Positions 54,650-64,000 of a DNA stretch of 64,000 nucleotides are shown here, piece by piece; position 1 is the first letter of the stretch, and every line of letters starts with the position of its first letter. The notes beneath the pieces are model-generated. The model ran no database searches and was not told where the DNA came from. It worked only from the letters and a program-made list of their open reading frames with translations. The translations under genes were made by a program, and so were the position numbers. The stretch is from Rhodoferax sp. (GTDB taxonomy: Bacteria; Pseudomonadota; Gammaproteobacteria; Burkholderiales; Burkholderiaceae_C): NCBI GenBank assembly GCA_003133245.1, contig PKWM01000024.1, positions 1-64,000 on the forward strand, written 5' to 3'.

Positions 54650-55503
54650 ACCCGCCCACCTTTAGTCCACTACAGATCGCGCTCGGTGCATCAATTGCCG
54701 TGCATGCTGGCCTGCTGACGGCGCGCTTTGTTGATCCAGTGGCTTTTAACCGCGTCTTTGAAGATACGCCGCTGGAGGTGATACTGGTCAATGCGCACAG
54801 CAACAAACGCCCGGACAAAGCCAGCGCCATCGCCCAAGCCAATCTGGCCGGTGGTGGTGAAGCCACGCGCGGTCGTGCCACCAGCCCCCTGCCGCCGACC
54901 CTGGTTTCAGTCTCAGGCGAAGACGCCCAGACCATGGCGCAACGCCAACTGCAAACCATGCAGGAACAACAGAACTTGCTGCTGGCGCGGGTGAAAGTCC
55001 AACTCGCCGCACTGCCGCTGCGCCAGCCCAGCCCAGCCAACACCTCACCCGAGCAGACTGAGCGCGAACAAAAGCGCCAACAACTGACCCGACTACTGGC
55101 CGAGATCGAACGGCGCATCTCCGAAGAAAATGCCCGCCCCAAAAAGCGTTACATCAGCCCCGCCACAAAAGAAGCGGTGTATGCCATTTATTACGACCAT
55201 TTGCGCCATGCGATTGAAGACAAGGGCACCGAGAATTTTCCTGAAGTGGGTGGCAAAAAACTTTACGGCGAGCTGATGATGTCGGTCACCGTAAACAATG
55301 ATGGTCGGGTTTTCGAAACCCGCATTGAGCAGGGTTCTGGTAATCGCACGCTGGACCGCCGCGCCGAAGCCATCGTCCGCAGTGCCGCTCCATTTGGCCA
55401 CTTCAACCAGGCCATGCACGCCCAGGCCGACCAGATCGTGGTGATCTCGCGCTTCAAGTTCACCCGCGATGAAACGCTGGAAACCCGGCTCACGGGACGA
55501 TGA
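54646..55503 (+). CDS. TonB-family energy transducer
   Basis: 285 aa, GTG start overlapping the RNase stop. An N-terminal hydrophobic segment (LQIALGASIAVHAGLLTAR) anchors it in the inner membrane. A Gln/Glu-rich coiled coil follows (about 85-160, RQLQTMQEQQNLLLARVKVQ). C-terminal TonB domain: GELMMSVTVNNDGRVFETRI and LDRRAEAIVRSAAPFG. It lacks a Pro-rich spanner, so it is a TonB-like, not classical, form. No ExbBD nearby. Confidence 0.85.
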   Translation: MNPPTFSPLQIALGASIAVHAGLLTARFVDPVAFNRVFEDTPLEVILVNAHSNKRPDKASAIAQANLAGGGEATRGRATSPLPPTLVSVSGEDAQTMAQRQLQTMQEQQNLLLARVKVQLAALPLRQPSPANTSPEQTEREQKRQQLTRLLAEIERRISEENARPKKRYISPATKEAVYAIYYDHLRHAIEDKGTENFPEVGGKKLYGELMMSVTVNNDGRVFETRIEQGSGNRTLDRRAEAIVRSAAPFGHFNQAMHAQADQIVVISRFKFTRDETLETRLTGR

Positions 55504-55563
55504 TGCTGATGAATACCTCTGACCCCAATAACCCGGGTTCTTTACACCTGGGTGTGCGAAGAA

Positions 55564-55930
55564 TTGCGGCATCGAAATGCGTTGCAGTGGTTGAAAGGAA
55601 TGTATTCGTTTTCATTTTGGCCCCACTCTATCCCCCCCCTCCCCTTTCCCGCCCCGCCGGGCGGGAAAGGGGAGCCAACAGCCCTATTTGGCCACGTCAA
55701 TAAACAAAGGAAGTACCCGCGACACGGTACGTTGAGACAGGCAAATCATTTTTATAGTTTTTCAACGTGCTTATCGAACGAGTACTTCTTCGCTTTAAGC
55801 ACATGGCCAAATATGGTATTAGCTCCCTCTTCCGCCCGGCGGGGCGGGAGAGGGCGGGGGGTATGAGTGGGGCCAAAATGAAAACGAATAAAAGAGCATC
55901 AAACCCTACAACCCAGTTCGATGCCACAGC
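55564..55930. repeat. Large near-palindromic inverted repeat, MITE-like
   Basis: Each half is a diverged reverse complement of the other around 55747. Best matched arm parts are ATTCGTTTTCATTTTGGCCC at 55604 and its complement ending at 55889; GGCATCGAA-type tips near 55567 and 55927; and ATTTGGCCA at 55686 mirrored at 55804-55812. Two G+C hairpins are nested in it: 16-bp perfect arms 55639-55654/55659-55674, and a near-perfect 13-bp one at about 55826-55855. It occupies most of the 481-bp gap before aroE. Confidence 0.8.
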
Positions 55931-55984
55931 CTGTAAAGACATGACCTGCAGCCATGCAATGACAAATTTAAATAAGGTGCCGCG

Positions 55985-56809
55985 ATGGATCTCTATTGCG
56001 TGATGGGCAACCCGGTGGCGCACAGCAAATCGCCCTGGATTCATGCGCGCTTTGCCGAACTGACCGGGCAGTCGCTGCACTATGAAAAACGCCTCATCGA
56101 CCTGGACGGGTTTGAGACCGCTGTGCGCAGCTTCGCCGCCGAGGGCGGCCTGGGTTGCAACGTCACCGTACCTTTCAAATTTGCAGCGGCAGCGCTGGCC
56201 AGCGGAATCAGCGAACGCGCCACACTGGCGCAAGCCGCCAACACGCTCAGCTTCAAAGAGGGTGCCATTTGGGCTGACAACACCGACGGTGTCGGCCTGG
56301 TCGCCGACATCGAACAGGGCGCCGGGATTGACTTGCAGGGCCGCCATCTGCTGCTGATCGGCGCTGGCGGTGCCGCCGCCGGAGTGTTGGCTGCGCTGCT
56401 GCTGACGCAACCCGCGGGCATCACCGTGGTCAATCGCACCCTGAGCAAGGCAGTTGACCTGGTGCGGCGACACGCCAGCCTCGCTTTGCTGCAAAAAGCA
56501 GAGCTGTCGGCGCTTGACCTACAGCAATTAAACAATCAATTTGATGTCGTCATCAACGCCAGTTCAAGCAGCTTGAGCGGCTCTGGCGTACCGGTCGCGG
56601 GCAGCGTCCTCAAGCCCGGAGCCCTGGCCTACGACATGATGTACGGCCCCACTGCGCAGGGCTTCATGACCTGGGCCAGTGAGCACGGTGCCCGGGCGCG
56701 AGACGGTCTGGGCATGCTGGTGGCGCAGGCGGCCGAGTCATTTTTCATCTGGCGCGGCGTGCGCCCACCGGCGCAACAAGTGTTGGCCGAATTGCGCGCA
56801 GCCCGGTAA
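55985..56809 (+). CDS. aroE: Shikimate dehydrogenase
   Basis: NADPH-dependent reduction of 3-dehydroshikimate in aromatic synthesis. 274 aa. NPVAHSKSPWIHARFAEL at the N-terminus, catalytic Lys in NVTVPFKFAA, ADNTDGVG in the middle, Rossmann GAGGAAAGVLAALL. ATG at 55985. The large inverted repeat lies just upstream. mtgA follows after 4 bp. Confidence 0.97.
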   Translation: MDLYCVMGNPVAHSKSPWIHARFAELTGQSLHYEKRLIDLDGFETAVRSFAAEGGLGCNVTVPFKFAAAALASGISERATLAQAANTLSFKEGAIWADNTDGVGLVADIEQGAGIDLQGRHLLLIGAGGAAAGVLAALLLTQPAGITVVNRTLSKAVDLVRRHASLALLQKAELSALDLQQLNNQFDVVINASSSSLSGSGVPVAGSVLKPGALAYDMMYGPTAQGFMTWASEHGARARDGLGMLVAQAAESFFIWRGVRPPAQQVLAELRAAR

Positions 56810-56813
56810 TGCC

Positions 56814-57563
56814 ATGAAACCATTTCTTCGTTGGCTGGGAATAGTGGCGTTGGCTCTGCTGGCGCTGCAGCTTTTTTTTATCCTGCGCATTGCCGCCATG
56901 GCTGTGATTGACCCGCAATCCACCACGTTCGAGCGTTCCGAAGTCTGGCGCGTGCTAAGCCAAAAAAGCAGTTCAAGCTGGCATCAGCAATGGGTTGGCT
57001 ACCCGCAAATCTCCGACCAGCTCAAACGCGCCGTAATTGCCAGCGAGGACGACGGCTTTCGCAGCCACGGCGGCGTCGATTGGGACGCGCTGAAGAAAGC
57101 CTGGCAAAAAAATGCCGTGGCGCAGGCGCGGGCCGCCAGACAGACGCCGGCCCGGACGTCTTCCAGTCGGCCATCCAATTCGCCGCGCGCGCCCAAAATC
57201 GTGGGCGGCTCCACCATCACCCAGCAGTTGGCCAAAAACCTGTTGCTCTCGGGAGAGCGCACACTCCTGCGCAAAGGTCAGGAGTTGGTGCTGACGCTTA
57301 CATTGGAAACTTTTTTGAGCAAACAGCGCATTCTGGAGCTTTACCTCAACAGCGTCGAGTGGGGCGACGGTGTTTTTGGTGCCGAAGCTGCCGCCCGGCA
57401 TTACTTCCAGAAGAGCGCTGCCCGACTGAACGCTTATGAAGCCGCACGGCTGGCCGTGATGTTGCCGCGCCCCAAGTATTTCGAGAAGCTGCCCAACTCC
57501 GGCTACCTGACCGAGCGCGCCGCTGTGATTGAAAACCGCTTGAACAGCGCCGAGCTGCCCTGA
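56814..57563 (+). CDS. mtgA: Monofunctional biosynthetic peptidoglycan transglycosylase
   Basis: GT51 polymerase of lipid II, 249 aa, membrane-anchored by a helix near 8-28. Catalytic Glu in [39 protein letters not shown]; [18 protein letters not shown] [19 protein letters not shown]. An Arg/Ser-rich linker (about 103-122, [17 protein letters not shown]) interrupts the fold, longer than usual. ATG at 56814, 4 bp after aroE; an earlier start inside aroE is not family-like. Confidence 0.94.
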   Translation: MKPFLRWLGIVALALLALQLFFILRIAAMAVIDPQSTTFERSEVWRVLSQKSSSSWHQQWVGYPQISDQLKRAVIASEDDGFRSHGGVDWDALKKAWQKNAVAQARAARQTPARTSSSRPSNSPRAPKIVGGSTITQQLAKNLLLSGERTLLRKGQELVLTLTLETFLSKQRILELYLNSVEWGDGVFGAEAAARHYFQKSAARLNAYEAARLAVMLPRPKYFEKLPNSGYLTERAAVIENRLNSAELP

Positions 57564-57568
57564 GACCT

Positions 57569-58117
57569 ATGCGAATCCTTGGCATTGACCCCGGCTTGCG
57601 CACCACTGGTTTTGGCGTGGTCGATGTGGCAGGCTCTGACCTGACCTATGTGGCCAGCGGCACCATCAGCACCACGCATCTGGAAAAAGGCCAGTTACCG
57701 GCACGCCTCAAGGTGCTGTTTGACGGCATCCGCGAAGTGCGCGAGCGCTACCAGCCCGATTGCGCTTCAATCGAAATTGTCTTTGTCAACGTCAACCCGC
57801 AGTCCACCCTGCTGCTGGGACAGGCGCGCGGTGCCTGCATCACGGCGCTGGTGTCCGCCGATTTGCCGGTGTCCGAGTACACCGCGTTGCAAATGAAGCA
57901 AGCCGTTGTCGGCTACGGCCGCGCCGACAAAAGCCAGGTGCAGGAAATGGTGCGCCGCCTCTTGAGCCTACCCGGCCTGCCCGGCCCGGACGCCGCCGAT
58001 GCCTTGGGCCTGGCCATCACCCACGCCCACGCCAGCAAAGCCATGGCCCGGCTGGCGCAAGCCGATGGCGTGATCGGCGCGGGCAGCGGCAGCTATAAGG
58101 CCGGGCGCAGCCGCTGA
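57569..58117 (+). CDS. ruvC: Holliday junction resolvase RuvC
   Basis: Endonuclease that cuts Holliday junctions, 182 aa, normal length. Catalytic acids: Asp in [12 protein letters not shown], Glu in [15 protein letters not shown], and Asp residues in [18 protein letters not shown]. Follows mtgA by 5 bp; ruvA and ruvB are not in this window. Confidence 0.97.
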   Translation: MRILGIDPGLRTTGFGVVDVAGSDLTYVASGTISTTHLEKGQLPARLKVLFDGIREVRERYQPDCASIEIVFVNVNPQSTLLLGQARGACITALVSADLPVSEYTALQMKQAVVGYGRADKSQVQEMVRRLLSLPGLPGPDAADALGLAITHAHASKAMARLAQADGVIGAGSGSYKAGRSR

Positions 58118-58239
58118 GCAGCCCTATTTATCGCCCTTACATTCAGCGCAACCCTTGATATTTATCATGTAATGTCGCGGCAAATTGAAAGAAAATCTCT
58201 TCGGAAGGTTTTCCTGACGGCCATTACCGGCAACCCAAA

Positions 58240-59463
58240 ATGATTGACCGCTCTTTGATTCTCAAGTACCGCTGGAAGATTCTGGCTGCGTTGCTCGTGG
58301 CAATGGCGTTCGGTGTGATTGCAGTGCGCTGGTGGCAAGGCCCGCAGGTGACGACCGAAAGGGTATTACAGCGCGATTTCGTGCAATCAGTGGTGGCTAG
58401 TGGCCACGTCGAGACGCCGCACCGGGTGGACATCGGCGCGCAGATCACCGGCACGGTCGTGCGCGTGCCCGTGGCTGAGGGACAAGTCGTGAAAACTGGC
58501 GATCTGCTGGTCGAACTCACTTCAATTGAATTGCGTGCCAGCGAACGCCAGGCCAAACTGGCCGTCACGCAGGCGCAAGCCAGGCTGCGGCAATTGCGCG
58601 AGGTGCAGGGCCCGGTAGCAGAACAAACTTTGCGGCAGGCGCAGGCGAACCTGGACAACGCCAGCGCTGCCCTGCGCCGCAATCAGGATTTGTTCACCAA
58701 GGGTTTTATCGGTGAGGCCGCTCTGGATGACTTTCGCAAAGCCGTTGAGCTGGCCGACGCGCAAAGGCGCTCGACACAGAAGCAGTTCGACACTGCGGGC
58801 AACGCAGGCAGCGACTACGCGTTGGCTGCCGCCGCTGAGGCCGAAGCCCGGGCGAACTTGGAGGCGGCACGCGCGCGTTCCGGTTATGCGTTTTTGCGAG
58901 CGCCGTTGGATGGAACTTTGATCGGACGCAATGTCGAAGTGGGCGACGTGGTGCAACCGGGCAAGGCGCTCATGACGCTGTCGCCTTCCGGCCGCACGCA
59001 ACTGGTGGTTGAGATCGACGAGAAAAATCTGCGTCTGCTGGCGCTTGGTCAGAAGGCGCTAGCCTCCGCAGACGCGTATCCGCAGCAGCGCTTTGCGGCC
59101 GAGCTGGTGTACATCAACCCGGGCGTGAACGCGCAAACCGGCGCGGTGGAGGTCAAGCTCGACGTGCCAGCGCCGCCGTCGGCAATCAGGCAGGACATGA
59201 CCGTGTCGGTGGACATTGAGGTGGCCAGACGACCCAACGCCCTGCTGGTTTCAGCCAGTGCGGTCCATGACGCAGAGGCGGTTGCGCCGTGGGTACTGCG
59301 CTTGGAAGACGGCCGCGCGGTGCGGCGCCCGGTAGGTCTGGGTTTGCGCAGTGGTGGGTTCGCCGAGGTACTCGACGGGCTGCGCGCGGGCGACGTGGTG
59401 CTTTCCACAACGGCGGCAATCGAGCCCGGTGCGAGGGTGCGCGCCACCTTGCCCAGCGACTGA
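58240..59463 (+). CDS. HlyD-family periplasmic adaptor
   Basis: 407 aa. N-terminal anchor helix (about 12-32), lipoyl-like halves VDIGAQITGTVVRVPVAEGQ and ARSGYAFLRAPLDGTLIGRNV, and a coiled-coil hairpin in between (about 95-205, QARLRQLREVQG... ). First gene of a four-gene export operon with MacB-like permease and ATPase. No outer-membrane TolC is present here. Likely MacA-type; cargo unknown. Starts with ATG at 58240. Confidence 0.88.
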   Translation: MIDRSLILKYRWKILAALLVAMAFGVIAVRWWQGPQVTTERVLQRDFVQSVVASGHVETPHRVDIGAQITGTVVRVPVAEGQVVKTGDLLVELTSIELRASERQAKLAVTQAQARLRQLREVQGPVAEQTLRQAQANLDNASAALRRNQDLFTKGFIGEAALDDFRKAVELADAQRRSTQKQFDTAGNAGSDYALAAAAEAEARANLEAARARSGYAFLRAPLDGTLIGRNVEVGDVVQPGKALMTLSPSGRTQLVVEIDEKNLRLLALGQKALASADAYPQQRFAAELVYINPGVNAQTGAVEVKLDVPAPPSAIRQDMTVSVDIEVARRPNALLVSASAVHDAEAVAPWVLRLEDGRAVRRPVGLGLRSGGFAEVLDGLRAGDVVLSTTAAIEPGARVRATLPSD

Positions 59464-59474
59464 GAGCCGCTGCG

Positions 59475-60716
59475 ATGTTCCGGCCTTGGCTCCCTTTCGA
59501 GTGGATTGTTGCCATCCGATTCCTGCGTGAGGGTCGTCTACAAACGCTGTTCATCATCGCGGGCGTGGCCATCGGCGTCGCCGTGATCGTCTTCATGTCA
59601 GCGCTGCTGGCCGGACTACAGACGAATTTCATTCAGCGCGTGTTGTCGGCGCAGGCGCACATTGAGTTGCTGCCGCCGCAGGAGATATCCCGGCCGCTAC
59701 GCCTCGGCGCCAACGCCGTGTCCGGTGAAGTCGAGGGTGCGATCGTGCAGCCGCCGCTACAGCGGCTCAAGGGAATCGACCAGTGGCAGGCGGTAGCGAC
59801 ACAGATCCGGACCATGTCCGATGTGCTGGTGGTGACTCCGGTGGCCGGCGGCTCAGCGCTGGTCGTGCGCGGCAGCGCCAGCCGGGCGATCACAGTCGCG
59901 GGAATCGAGCCGGAGCAGTATTTCCGCATTGTTGACATCAACGACAAGCTGGTGCGTGGCAGCACGCGCCTGAGCGCCACCGATATCCTGATCGGCACCG
60001 AGTTGGCCAGCGACCTCGGCGTTGACGTCGCCGACAAGCTGCGCGTCTCGACCGCCAACGGTGCCACCAGCACGCTCACCATTGCCGGCATTTTTGACCT
60101 GGGCAACAAGGGCGCAAACCAGCGCAACACTTTTGTCGCGTTGCACACGGCACAAAGTCTGCTCGGCATTCCTGGGGGCGTTACCAGCCTCGAGGTGACG
60201 GTGCGCGACGTTTACGCCGCAGAGGACATCGCCCAGCGCATCACCACTGCCACCGGTGTCGAAGCCGACAGCTGGATCAAGACCAGCGCGCAGTTCTTCG
60301 CTGCCGTCAGTGCGCAAGTGACGGCCAACACTGCAATCCGGTTCTTTGTTGGCCTGTCGGTGGCCTTTGGCATTGCCAGCGTGTTGGTCGTCGTGGTGGT
60401 ACAGAAATCCCGTGAGATCGGCATCCTGCGCGCCATGGGCATCTCACAGGGTCAGATCTTGCGCGTGTTTCTATTGCAAGGTGGACTGCTCGGTTTCGGC
60501 GGGTCCGTGGTCGGCTGCGCCATCGGCGCCCTGGCGCTGTTGCTGTGGCAACGTTATGCGCGCAACGCGGATGGCACGCAGCTGTTTGCACTCAGCTTCG
60601 ATCCGGAGCTATTCACCATAGCCCTGTTGCTGGCGACCTTGACCGGCCTGGCAGCTGCCGTTGCGCCGGCGTTACGCGCAGCACGTCTAGACCCCGTGGT
60701 GGCAATCCGTGGCTGA
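59475..60716 (+). CDS. MacB/LolC-type ABC transporter permease
   Basis: 413 aa with four helices: one near 20-42 and three in the C-terminal third (about 282-405). MacB-like periplasmic domain sits between (about 45-280). The ATG at 59475 begins [20 protein letters not shown]; a longer frame upstream overlaps the adaptor gene and is not family-like. Stop overlaps the ATPase start. Confidence 0.9.
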   Translation: MFRPWLPFEWIVAIRFLREGRLQTLFIIAGVAIGVAVIVFMSALLAGLQTNFIQRVLSAQAHIELLPPQEISRPLRLGANAVSGEVEGAIVQPPLQRLKGIDQWQAVATQIRTMSDVLVVTPVAGGSALVVRGSASRAITVAGIEPEQYFRIVDINDKLVRGSTRLSATDILIGTELASDLGVDVADKLRVSTANGATSTLTIAGIFDLGNKGANQRNTFVALHTAQSLLGIPGGVTSLEVTVRDVYAAEDIAQRITTATGVEADSWIKTSAQFFAAVSAQVTANTAIRFFVGLSVAFGIASVLVVVVVQKSREIGILRAMGISQGQILRVFLLQGGLLGFGGSVVGCAIGALALLLWQRYARNADGTQLFALSFDPELFTIALLLATLTGLAAAVAPALRAARLDPVVAIRG

Positions 60717-61452
60717 CGTTTCATCCCTTGCAGGCACCATTGTCTCAGCACCCGTTGCCAGCGCTGTGGTGGTGCAATTGCGCGCTGTATGCAAGACTTT
60801 CAATCTTGGAAAATCGTTCGAAACCGAGGTGCTGCATGGCATCGACCTGACGCTGCACCAGGGCGAGTTCTGTGCCGTGATGGGGCCTTCGGGCTCGGGC
60901 AAGAGCACCTTGCTCAACATCATCGGCCTGCTTGACCGGCCCACGCTCGGCACGCTGCAAGTGTGCGGTGAAGAAACCACCACGCTGGACGACCATGCGT
61001 TAACCCGGCTGCGCGGCCACAGCATCGGTTTCGTGTTTCAGTACCACTACCTGATTACGGCCTTCACGGCGCTTGAGAATGTGATGATTCCGATGCTGGG
61101 CGCCGCCGGATTTCCGAACGAAGCGATGCGGACACGCGCAGCGGAGTTGATTGACAACGTCGGCCTCAGCGCCTGGCAAAACAACCTCGCTGGCAATATG
61201 AGTGGCGGCCAGCAGCAGCGCGTCGCGGTGGCCCGCGCTCTGGCCATGAACCCGGCGCTGTTGTTAGCGGATGAACCCACCGGCAACCTCGATAGCAAGA
61301 GTGCCGATGCGGTGTTCGAACTGCTGCGCCGTTTCAACCGCGAGCACGGTACAACGGTGCTGTTCGTGACCCACAACGCGGCGCTGGCAGAACGCTGCGA
61401 TAAGACCATTGAGGTGATTGACGGGCGTATCACCGGCCAAAGCCAGTCATGA
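60709..61452 (+). CDS. ABC transporter ATPase, MacB/LolD type
   Basis: 247 aa. Walker [16 protein letters not shown], signature [15 protein letters not shown], Walker [15 protein letters not shown]-loop, and H-loop in [14 protein letters not shown] start at 60709, overlapping the permease by 8 bp. ATPase and permease are on separate polypeptides, unlike MacB itself. Confidence 0.92.
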   Translation: MADVSSLAGTIVSAPVASAVVVQLRAVCKTFNLGKSFETEVLHGIDLTLHQGEFCAVMGPSGSGKSTLLNIIGLLDRPTLGTLQVCGEETTTLDDHALTRLRGHSIGFVFQYHYLITAFTALENVMIPMLGAAGFPNEAMRTRAAELIDNVGLSAWQNNLAGNMSGGQQQRVAVARALAMNPALLLADEPTGNLDSKSADAVFELLRRFNREHGTTVLFVTHNAALAERCDKTIEVIDGRITGQSQS

Positions 61453-62684
61453 TTCACGATGGTGCCTTTGGCAAATCGCTGGCACTTTTGCGCACTCGGC
61501 GTTTTGGCACGTTCTGGTTCGCCAGCTTGCTCTCAAACATCGGAACTTGGGCTCAACAAGTGGCCCAACCCTGGCTGCTGCTTAGCTTGGGCGCGTCACC
61601 GTTCCTGCTGGGGCTCGATGCCTTCGCCATGGGCGCTCCGATCTTCCTCCTCACCCTGATCGGTGGCGCCATGGCGGACCTGATCGACCGCCGCCGTGTG
61701 ATCGTTTTTTTCCAGTCGATCCAGATGCTGTGCCCAATGCTGCTGGTCGTGTTGATCATGACCGACCACATTCAGCCATGGATGGTGATTGTGCTGTCCC
61801 TGGTGGTAGGCGTGACTGACGCGCTGTCGATGCCCTCGTTTCAGTCCATCGTCCCGTCAATCGTTCAACGTGAACAGATTCCAGCGGGGATTGCCTTGAA
61901 CTCCACCCAATTCAATCTCTCGCGCATTCTTGGCCCCTCATTGGCAGGGCTGCTGATCGTCGGCGTCGGAATGGCCGGGGCGTTTGCGCTCAACGCAGCG
62001 TCGTATCTGCCCTTCATCCTGGTTTCCCTGTGGGTGCTGCCGCGCTCGGAGCCGACGCAGCACGACGAGGAATTCACCCGTCATCGGTTCTGGGCTGGCA
62101 TCCGAGACAGCGTGCGCGAACCAGCCCTGCGTGGCGCGTTGCTGACGGTATTTGCCACCAGCGTGTTGTGCGCCCCGTTGATCACTTTTTGCCCGGTGTT
62201 GGTAAAGGAAGTATTTGCGGGCAGCATCGAGCATTTCAGCCTGACGATGAGCGCCTTTGGCGTGGGCGGGCTGCTGGGTGCCGTGGGTTTACTGGCGGTG
62301 GGTCCAGCACGTGATCGCCGACCCATAAGTTCATGGCTGGCAGTGGCTTACGCAATCACCGTGGTGCTGGCGGCGCAGAACCATTGGCCTTGGGGGCTGC
62401 CTGTGTTGTTTGTCGTCGCTGGCGTAACGATGACGGCCAGCAATGCCTCAGCCAATACGTTGTTGCAATCTATCGCACCGGTGCGACTTCGGGGGCAAAC
62501 CATCAGCTTATTCATGCTGGCCATACGAGGCGGTGTTTCGTTGGGCAGCCTGCTGACCGGCCTTACCGTGAATGTTCTGGGTGTGCGCGAGGCTCTGTTC
62601 ATCAATGGCGTTCTGGCGGTTCTGGCACATCTGGCTATCGGGTATGAATGGCGACGCTCACCCTTACCTCGATCAGTGGTGTGA
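61449..62684 (+). CDS. MFS transporter (EntS-like)
   Basis: 411 aa, about 11-12 helices. N-terminal [31 protein letters not shown] and [17 protein letters not shown] are typical of the EntS/DHA3 group. ATGA overlap with the ATPase gene, so it is part of the export operon. Likely exporter of a small molecule; the substrate is unknown. Confidence 0.88.
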   Translation: MIHDGAFGKSLALLRTRRFGTFWFASLLSNIGTWAQQVAQPWLLLSLGASPFLLGLDAFAMGAPIFLLTLIGGAMADLIDRRRVIVFFQSIQMLCPMLLVVLIMTDHIQPWMVIVLSLVVGVTDALSMPSFQSIVPSIVQREQIPAGIALNSTQFNLSRILGPSLAGLLIVGVGMAGAFALNAASYLPFILVSLWVLPRSEPTQHDEEFTRHRFWAGIRDSVREPALRGALLTVFATSVLCAPLITFCPVLVKEVFAGSIEHFSLTMSAFGVGGLLGAVGLLAVGPARDRRPISSWLAVAYAITVVLAAQNHWPWGLPVLFVVAGVTMTASNASANTLLQSIAPVRLRGQTISLFMLAIRGGVSLGSLLTGLTVNVLGVREALFINGVLAVLAHLAIGYEWRRSPLPRSVV

Positions 62685-62825
62685 GTGACTCAACGCCGAA
62701 ACTACCCGTTTGCGGCGATGTTCTTCATTGATAAAGATCAATGCGCGTGGCCAGCGTAGGAACATATTTCACATTTGCGAAACATGCTCCAGGTTTTCTG
62801 CGCTGACGGATCACAATCGAAAAAC

Positions 62826-63008
62826 ATGACTTCCATGCGTAAAAAATTCATCGCCTTCGCGGTCATAGTGGCCGTGCTGTTGCTGGCGGTAGGCGTGCTC
62901 TGGCGCACGCCGCTGCTGGCGCTCTGGCAGCAAATGGCGGGGCTGGCAGTGCTGAGCCTGGGTTTATTTGCGCTGGCCGTGCTGCGTTCGCACAAGTCAC
63001 AGGATTGA
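62826..63008 (+). CDS. Small two-helix membrane protein, unknown
   Basis: 60 aa from MTSMRKKFIAFAVIVAVLLL; two hydrophobic helices (about 7-24 and 34-52) and a basic tail. No family recognised. An earlier in-frame ATG at 62775 and a later one at 62835 are alternatives. It ends 24 bp before the convergent small gene downstream of lpxC. Confidence 0.45.
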   Translation: MTSMRKKFIAFAVIVAVLLLAVGVLWRTPLLALWQQMAGLAVLSLGLFALAVLRSHKSQD

Positions 63009-63032
63009 AATGAAATAAGCCAACAAGTCGGA

Positions 63033-63209
63033 TCAAGCCACTCGCTCCAGAATCAGCACGCCAAAAAAACCAAAACCGGCGATCAGCATCCATTTGAGCG
63101 TGAGCAGGCCGTAGCGCCTAAAGCGGACCTCGCCGGTGGCGGCATAAAACGCGAATGACAAGGCCGCGCCGAGCAACAGCAAGAGAATGAGCCAGCGAAA
63201 CAGCAGCAT
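63033..63209 (-). CDS. Small two-helix membrane protein downstream of lpxC
   Basis: 58 aa: MLLFRWLILLLLLGAALSFA helix, then a basic turn (RFRRYG) and a second helix ending FGVLILERVA. GGAGG eight bases before ATG 63209 is an excellent ribosome site and decides the start over a longer frame to 63281. It is 16 bp after lpxC on the same strand, so probably cotranscribed. Unknown function. Confidence 0.72.
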   Translation of the reverse strand: MLLFRWLILLLLLGAALSFAFYAATGEVRFRRYGLLTLKWMLIAGFGFFGVLILERVA

Positions 63210-63225
63210 GATTTTTCGCCTCCTT

Positions 63226-64000
63226 CTACCAGGCCCGCGCCACTTGGGCAAAGCCTTTGGGAGCGAGCTTATCATCTTCAAACGTCACCACTTCCCAGGC
63301 CTCAGTGCGCTGGAGTAGTTCGCGCAACAGCAGATTATTGAGGGCGTGACCGGAGCGGAAAGCGCTGTAACTGGCCAACAGCGGCTGGCCCAGCAGATAG
63401 AGGTCGCCCATGGCGTCGAGGATTTTGTGTTTGACGAACTCATCGTCGTAGCGCAGGCCCTCGGAATTCAATATTTTGTAATCGTCCATGACGATCACGT
63501 TGTCGAGCCCGCCGCCCAGCGCCAGACCATTGGCACGCATCATTTCCACGTCTTTGGTAAACCCAAAAGTGCGTGCCCGCGCAATGTCTTTGGTGTAGGA
63601 GCCGACGCTCATATCAAACAGCACACGCTGGCCAGTCGAGTCCACCGCCGGATGGTCAAAGTCAATCTCAAAGCTGAGCTTGAAGCCATGAAAGGGTTGC
63701 AGCCGTGCCCACTTTTCAGAGGCGCCCTGCCCTTCGCGCACAGTCACCGCTTTGAGCAAGCGGATGAAGCGGCGCGGCGCGCTTTGCAACTCGATACCCG
63801 CGCTTTGCAACAAGAACACAAACGACGCGGCCGAGCCATCCAGAATCGGCACCTCTTGCGCGTTGATATCGACATAGAGGTTATCCACGCCCAGGCCAGC
63901 ACAGGCCGACAGCAGATGTTCGACGGTATGCACCTTGACGTTGCCATTGGCAATAGTCGATGCCATGGTGGTATCCGATACGGCCGTTGCCGACACCTTG
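63226..64000 (-). CDS. lpxC: UDP-3-O-acyl-N-acetylglucosamine deacetylase LpxC (5' end outside window)
   Basis: Zinc amidase of the committed step of lipid A synthesis. About 258 C-terminal residues are in the window; the frame runs off the edge and the N-terminal ~50 residues are missing. Seen: zinc His in HTVEHLLSA, catalytic Glu-containing loop [34 protein letters not shown] with zinc His and Asp, and [12 protein letters not shown] with the general-acid His. The apparent GTG near the edge is internal. Confidence 0.95.
   Translation of the reverse strand, partial: KVSATAVSDTTMASTIANGNVKVHTVEHLLSACAGLGVDNLYVDINAQEVPILDGSAASFVFLLQSAGIELQSAPRRFIRLLKAVTVREGQGASEKWARLQPFHGFKLSFEIDFDHPAVDSTGQRVLFDMSVGSYTKDIARARTFGFTKDVEMMRANGLALGGGLDNVIVMDDYKILNSEGLRYDDEFVKHKILDAMGDLYLLGQPLLASYSAFRSGHALNNLLLRELLQRTEAWEVVTFEDDKLAPKGFAQVARAW

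Noticed and set aside
59289..59474. Extended start of the ABC permease inside the adaptor gene
   Set aside because: The extension is Arg/Gly-rich and overlaps the adaptor; ATG 59475 gives the family N-terminus.

Overview
The window (about 55-60% G+C by eye) reads as chromosome of a betaproteobacterium, most likely Burkholderiales/Comamonadaceae (Rhodoferax/Polaromonas-like). The case rests on the hemA-prfA-prmC block, a type B L31 gene behind rho, rpoH directly under a perfect CIRCE operator, the patatin / acetoacetate decarboxylase / 3-hydroxybutyrate dehydrogenase operon, and an intergenic palindrome of the ATTGCGAGCGCAGCGCGGCAATCC type. The lineage is inferred, not tested by a search.

Layout. 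0.2-2.9 kb: a membrane hybrid histidine kinase. 2.9-6.3 kb (minus): hemA-prfA-prmC, for haem precursor synthesis and release-factor 1 with its methyltransferase. 6.4-14.6 kb: a small membrane protein, then a minus-strand operon for an AddB/AddA-like helicase-nuclease pair, a flavoprotein and a glycerophosphodiesterase. 14.7-21.3 kb: housekeeping genes trxA, rho, rpmE2, a PMT-type membrane glycosyltransferase, plsY, ybaK, rpoH and tRNA-Thr(CGT).

21.3-38 kb looks accessory. Next to the tRNA lie an orphan gene and fragments of an aminotransferase and of dpaL. Then comes a ten-gene minus-strand operon: a branched-chain-type ABC importer, an SDR dehydrogenase, biotin carboxylase, biotin carrier, an unusual carboxyltransferase-like protein and an M29-type metal hydrolase. 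An IclR regulator gene upstream is broken by one base in a G6/C6 run. A truncated DUF1810 gene, a Fic gene without a normal start, ggt and full-length dpaL follow. The carboxyltransferase-like protein keeps the substrate-side and catalytic Arg/Gln/Thr positions of pyruvate carboxylase and oxaloacetate decarboxylase but has lost three of the four metal ligands. This is the best candidate in the window for undescribed chemistry.

38-47 kb: patatin-adc-bdhA, a cytochrome c, a methyltransferase remnant, an SCP2 protein, radA, miaB, a small secreted protein and tldD. 47.4-50.5 kb: a complete tripartite tricarboxylate transporter in C-A-B order, possibly acquired. 50.6-58.1 kb: rodA, a YqiA-like esterase, an RNase II-family exonuclease, a TonB-like protein, aroE, mtgA and ruvC. 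58.2-62.7 kb: an export operon with HlyD adaptor, ABC permease, ATPase and MFS transporter. The window ends inside lpxC.

Several intergenic inverted repeats stand out: a 28-bp perfect stem before prfA, a 29-bp imperfect stem before the RNase gene, and a roughly 365-bp near-palindrome that fills the tonB-aroE gap. A related repeat sits in frame inside prmC. No CRISPR array, rRNA operon, complete insertion sequence or phage was seen.
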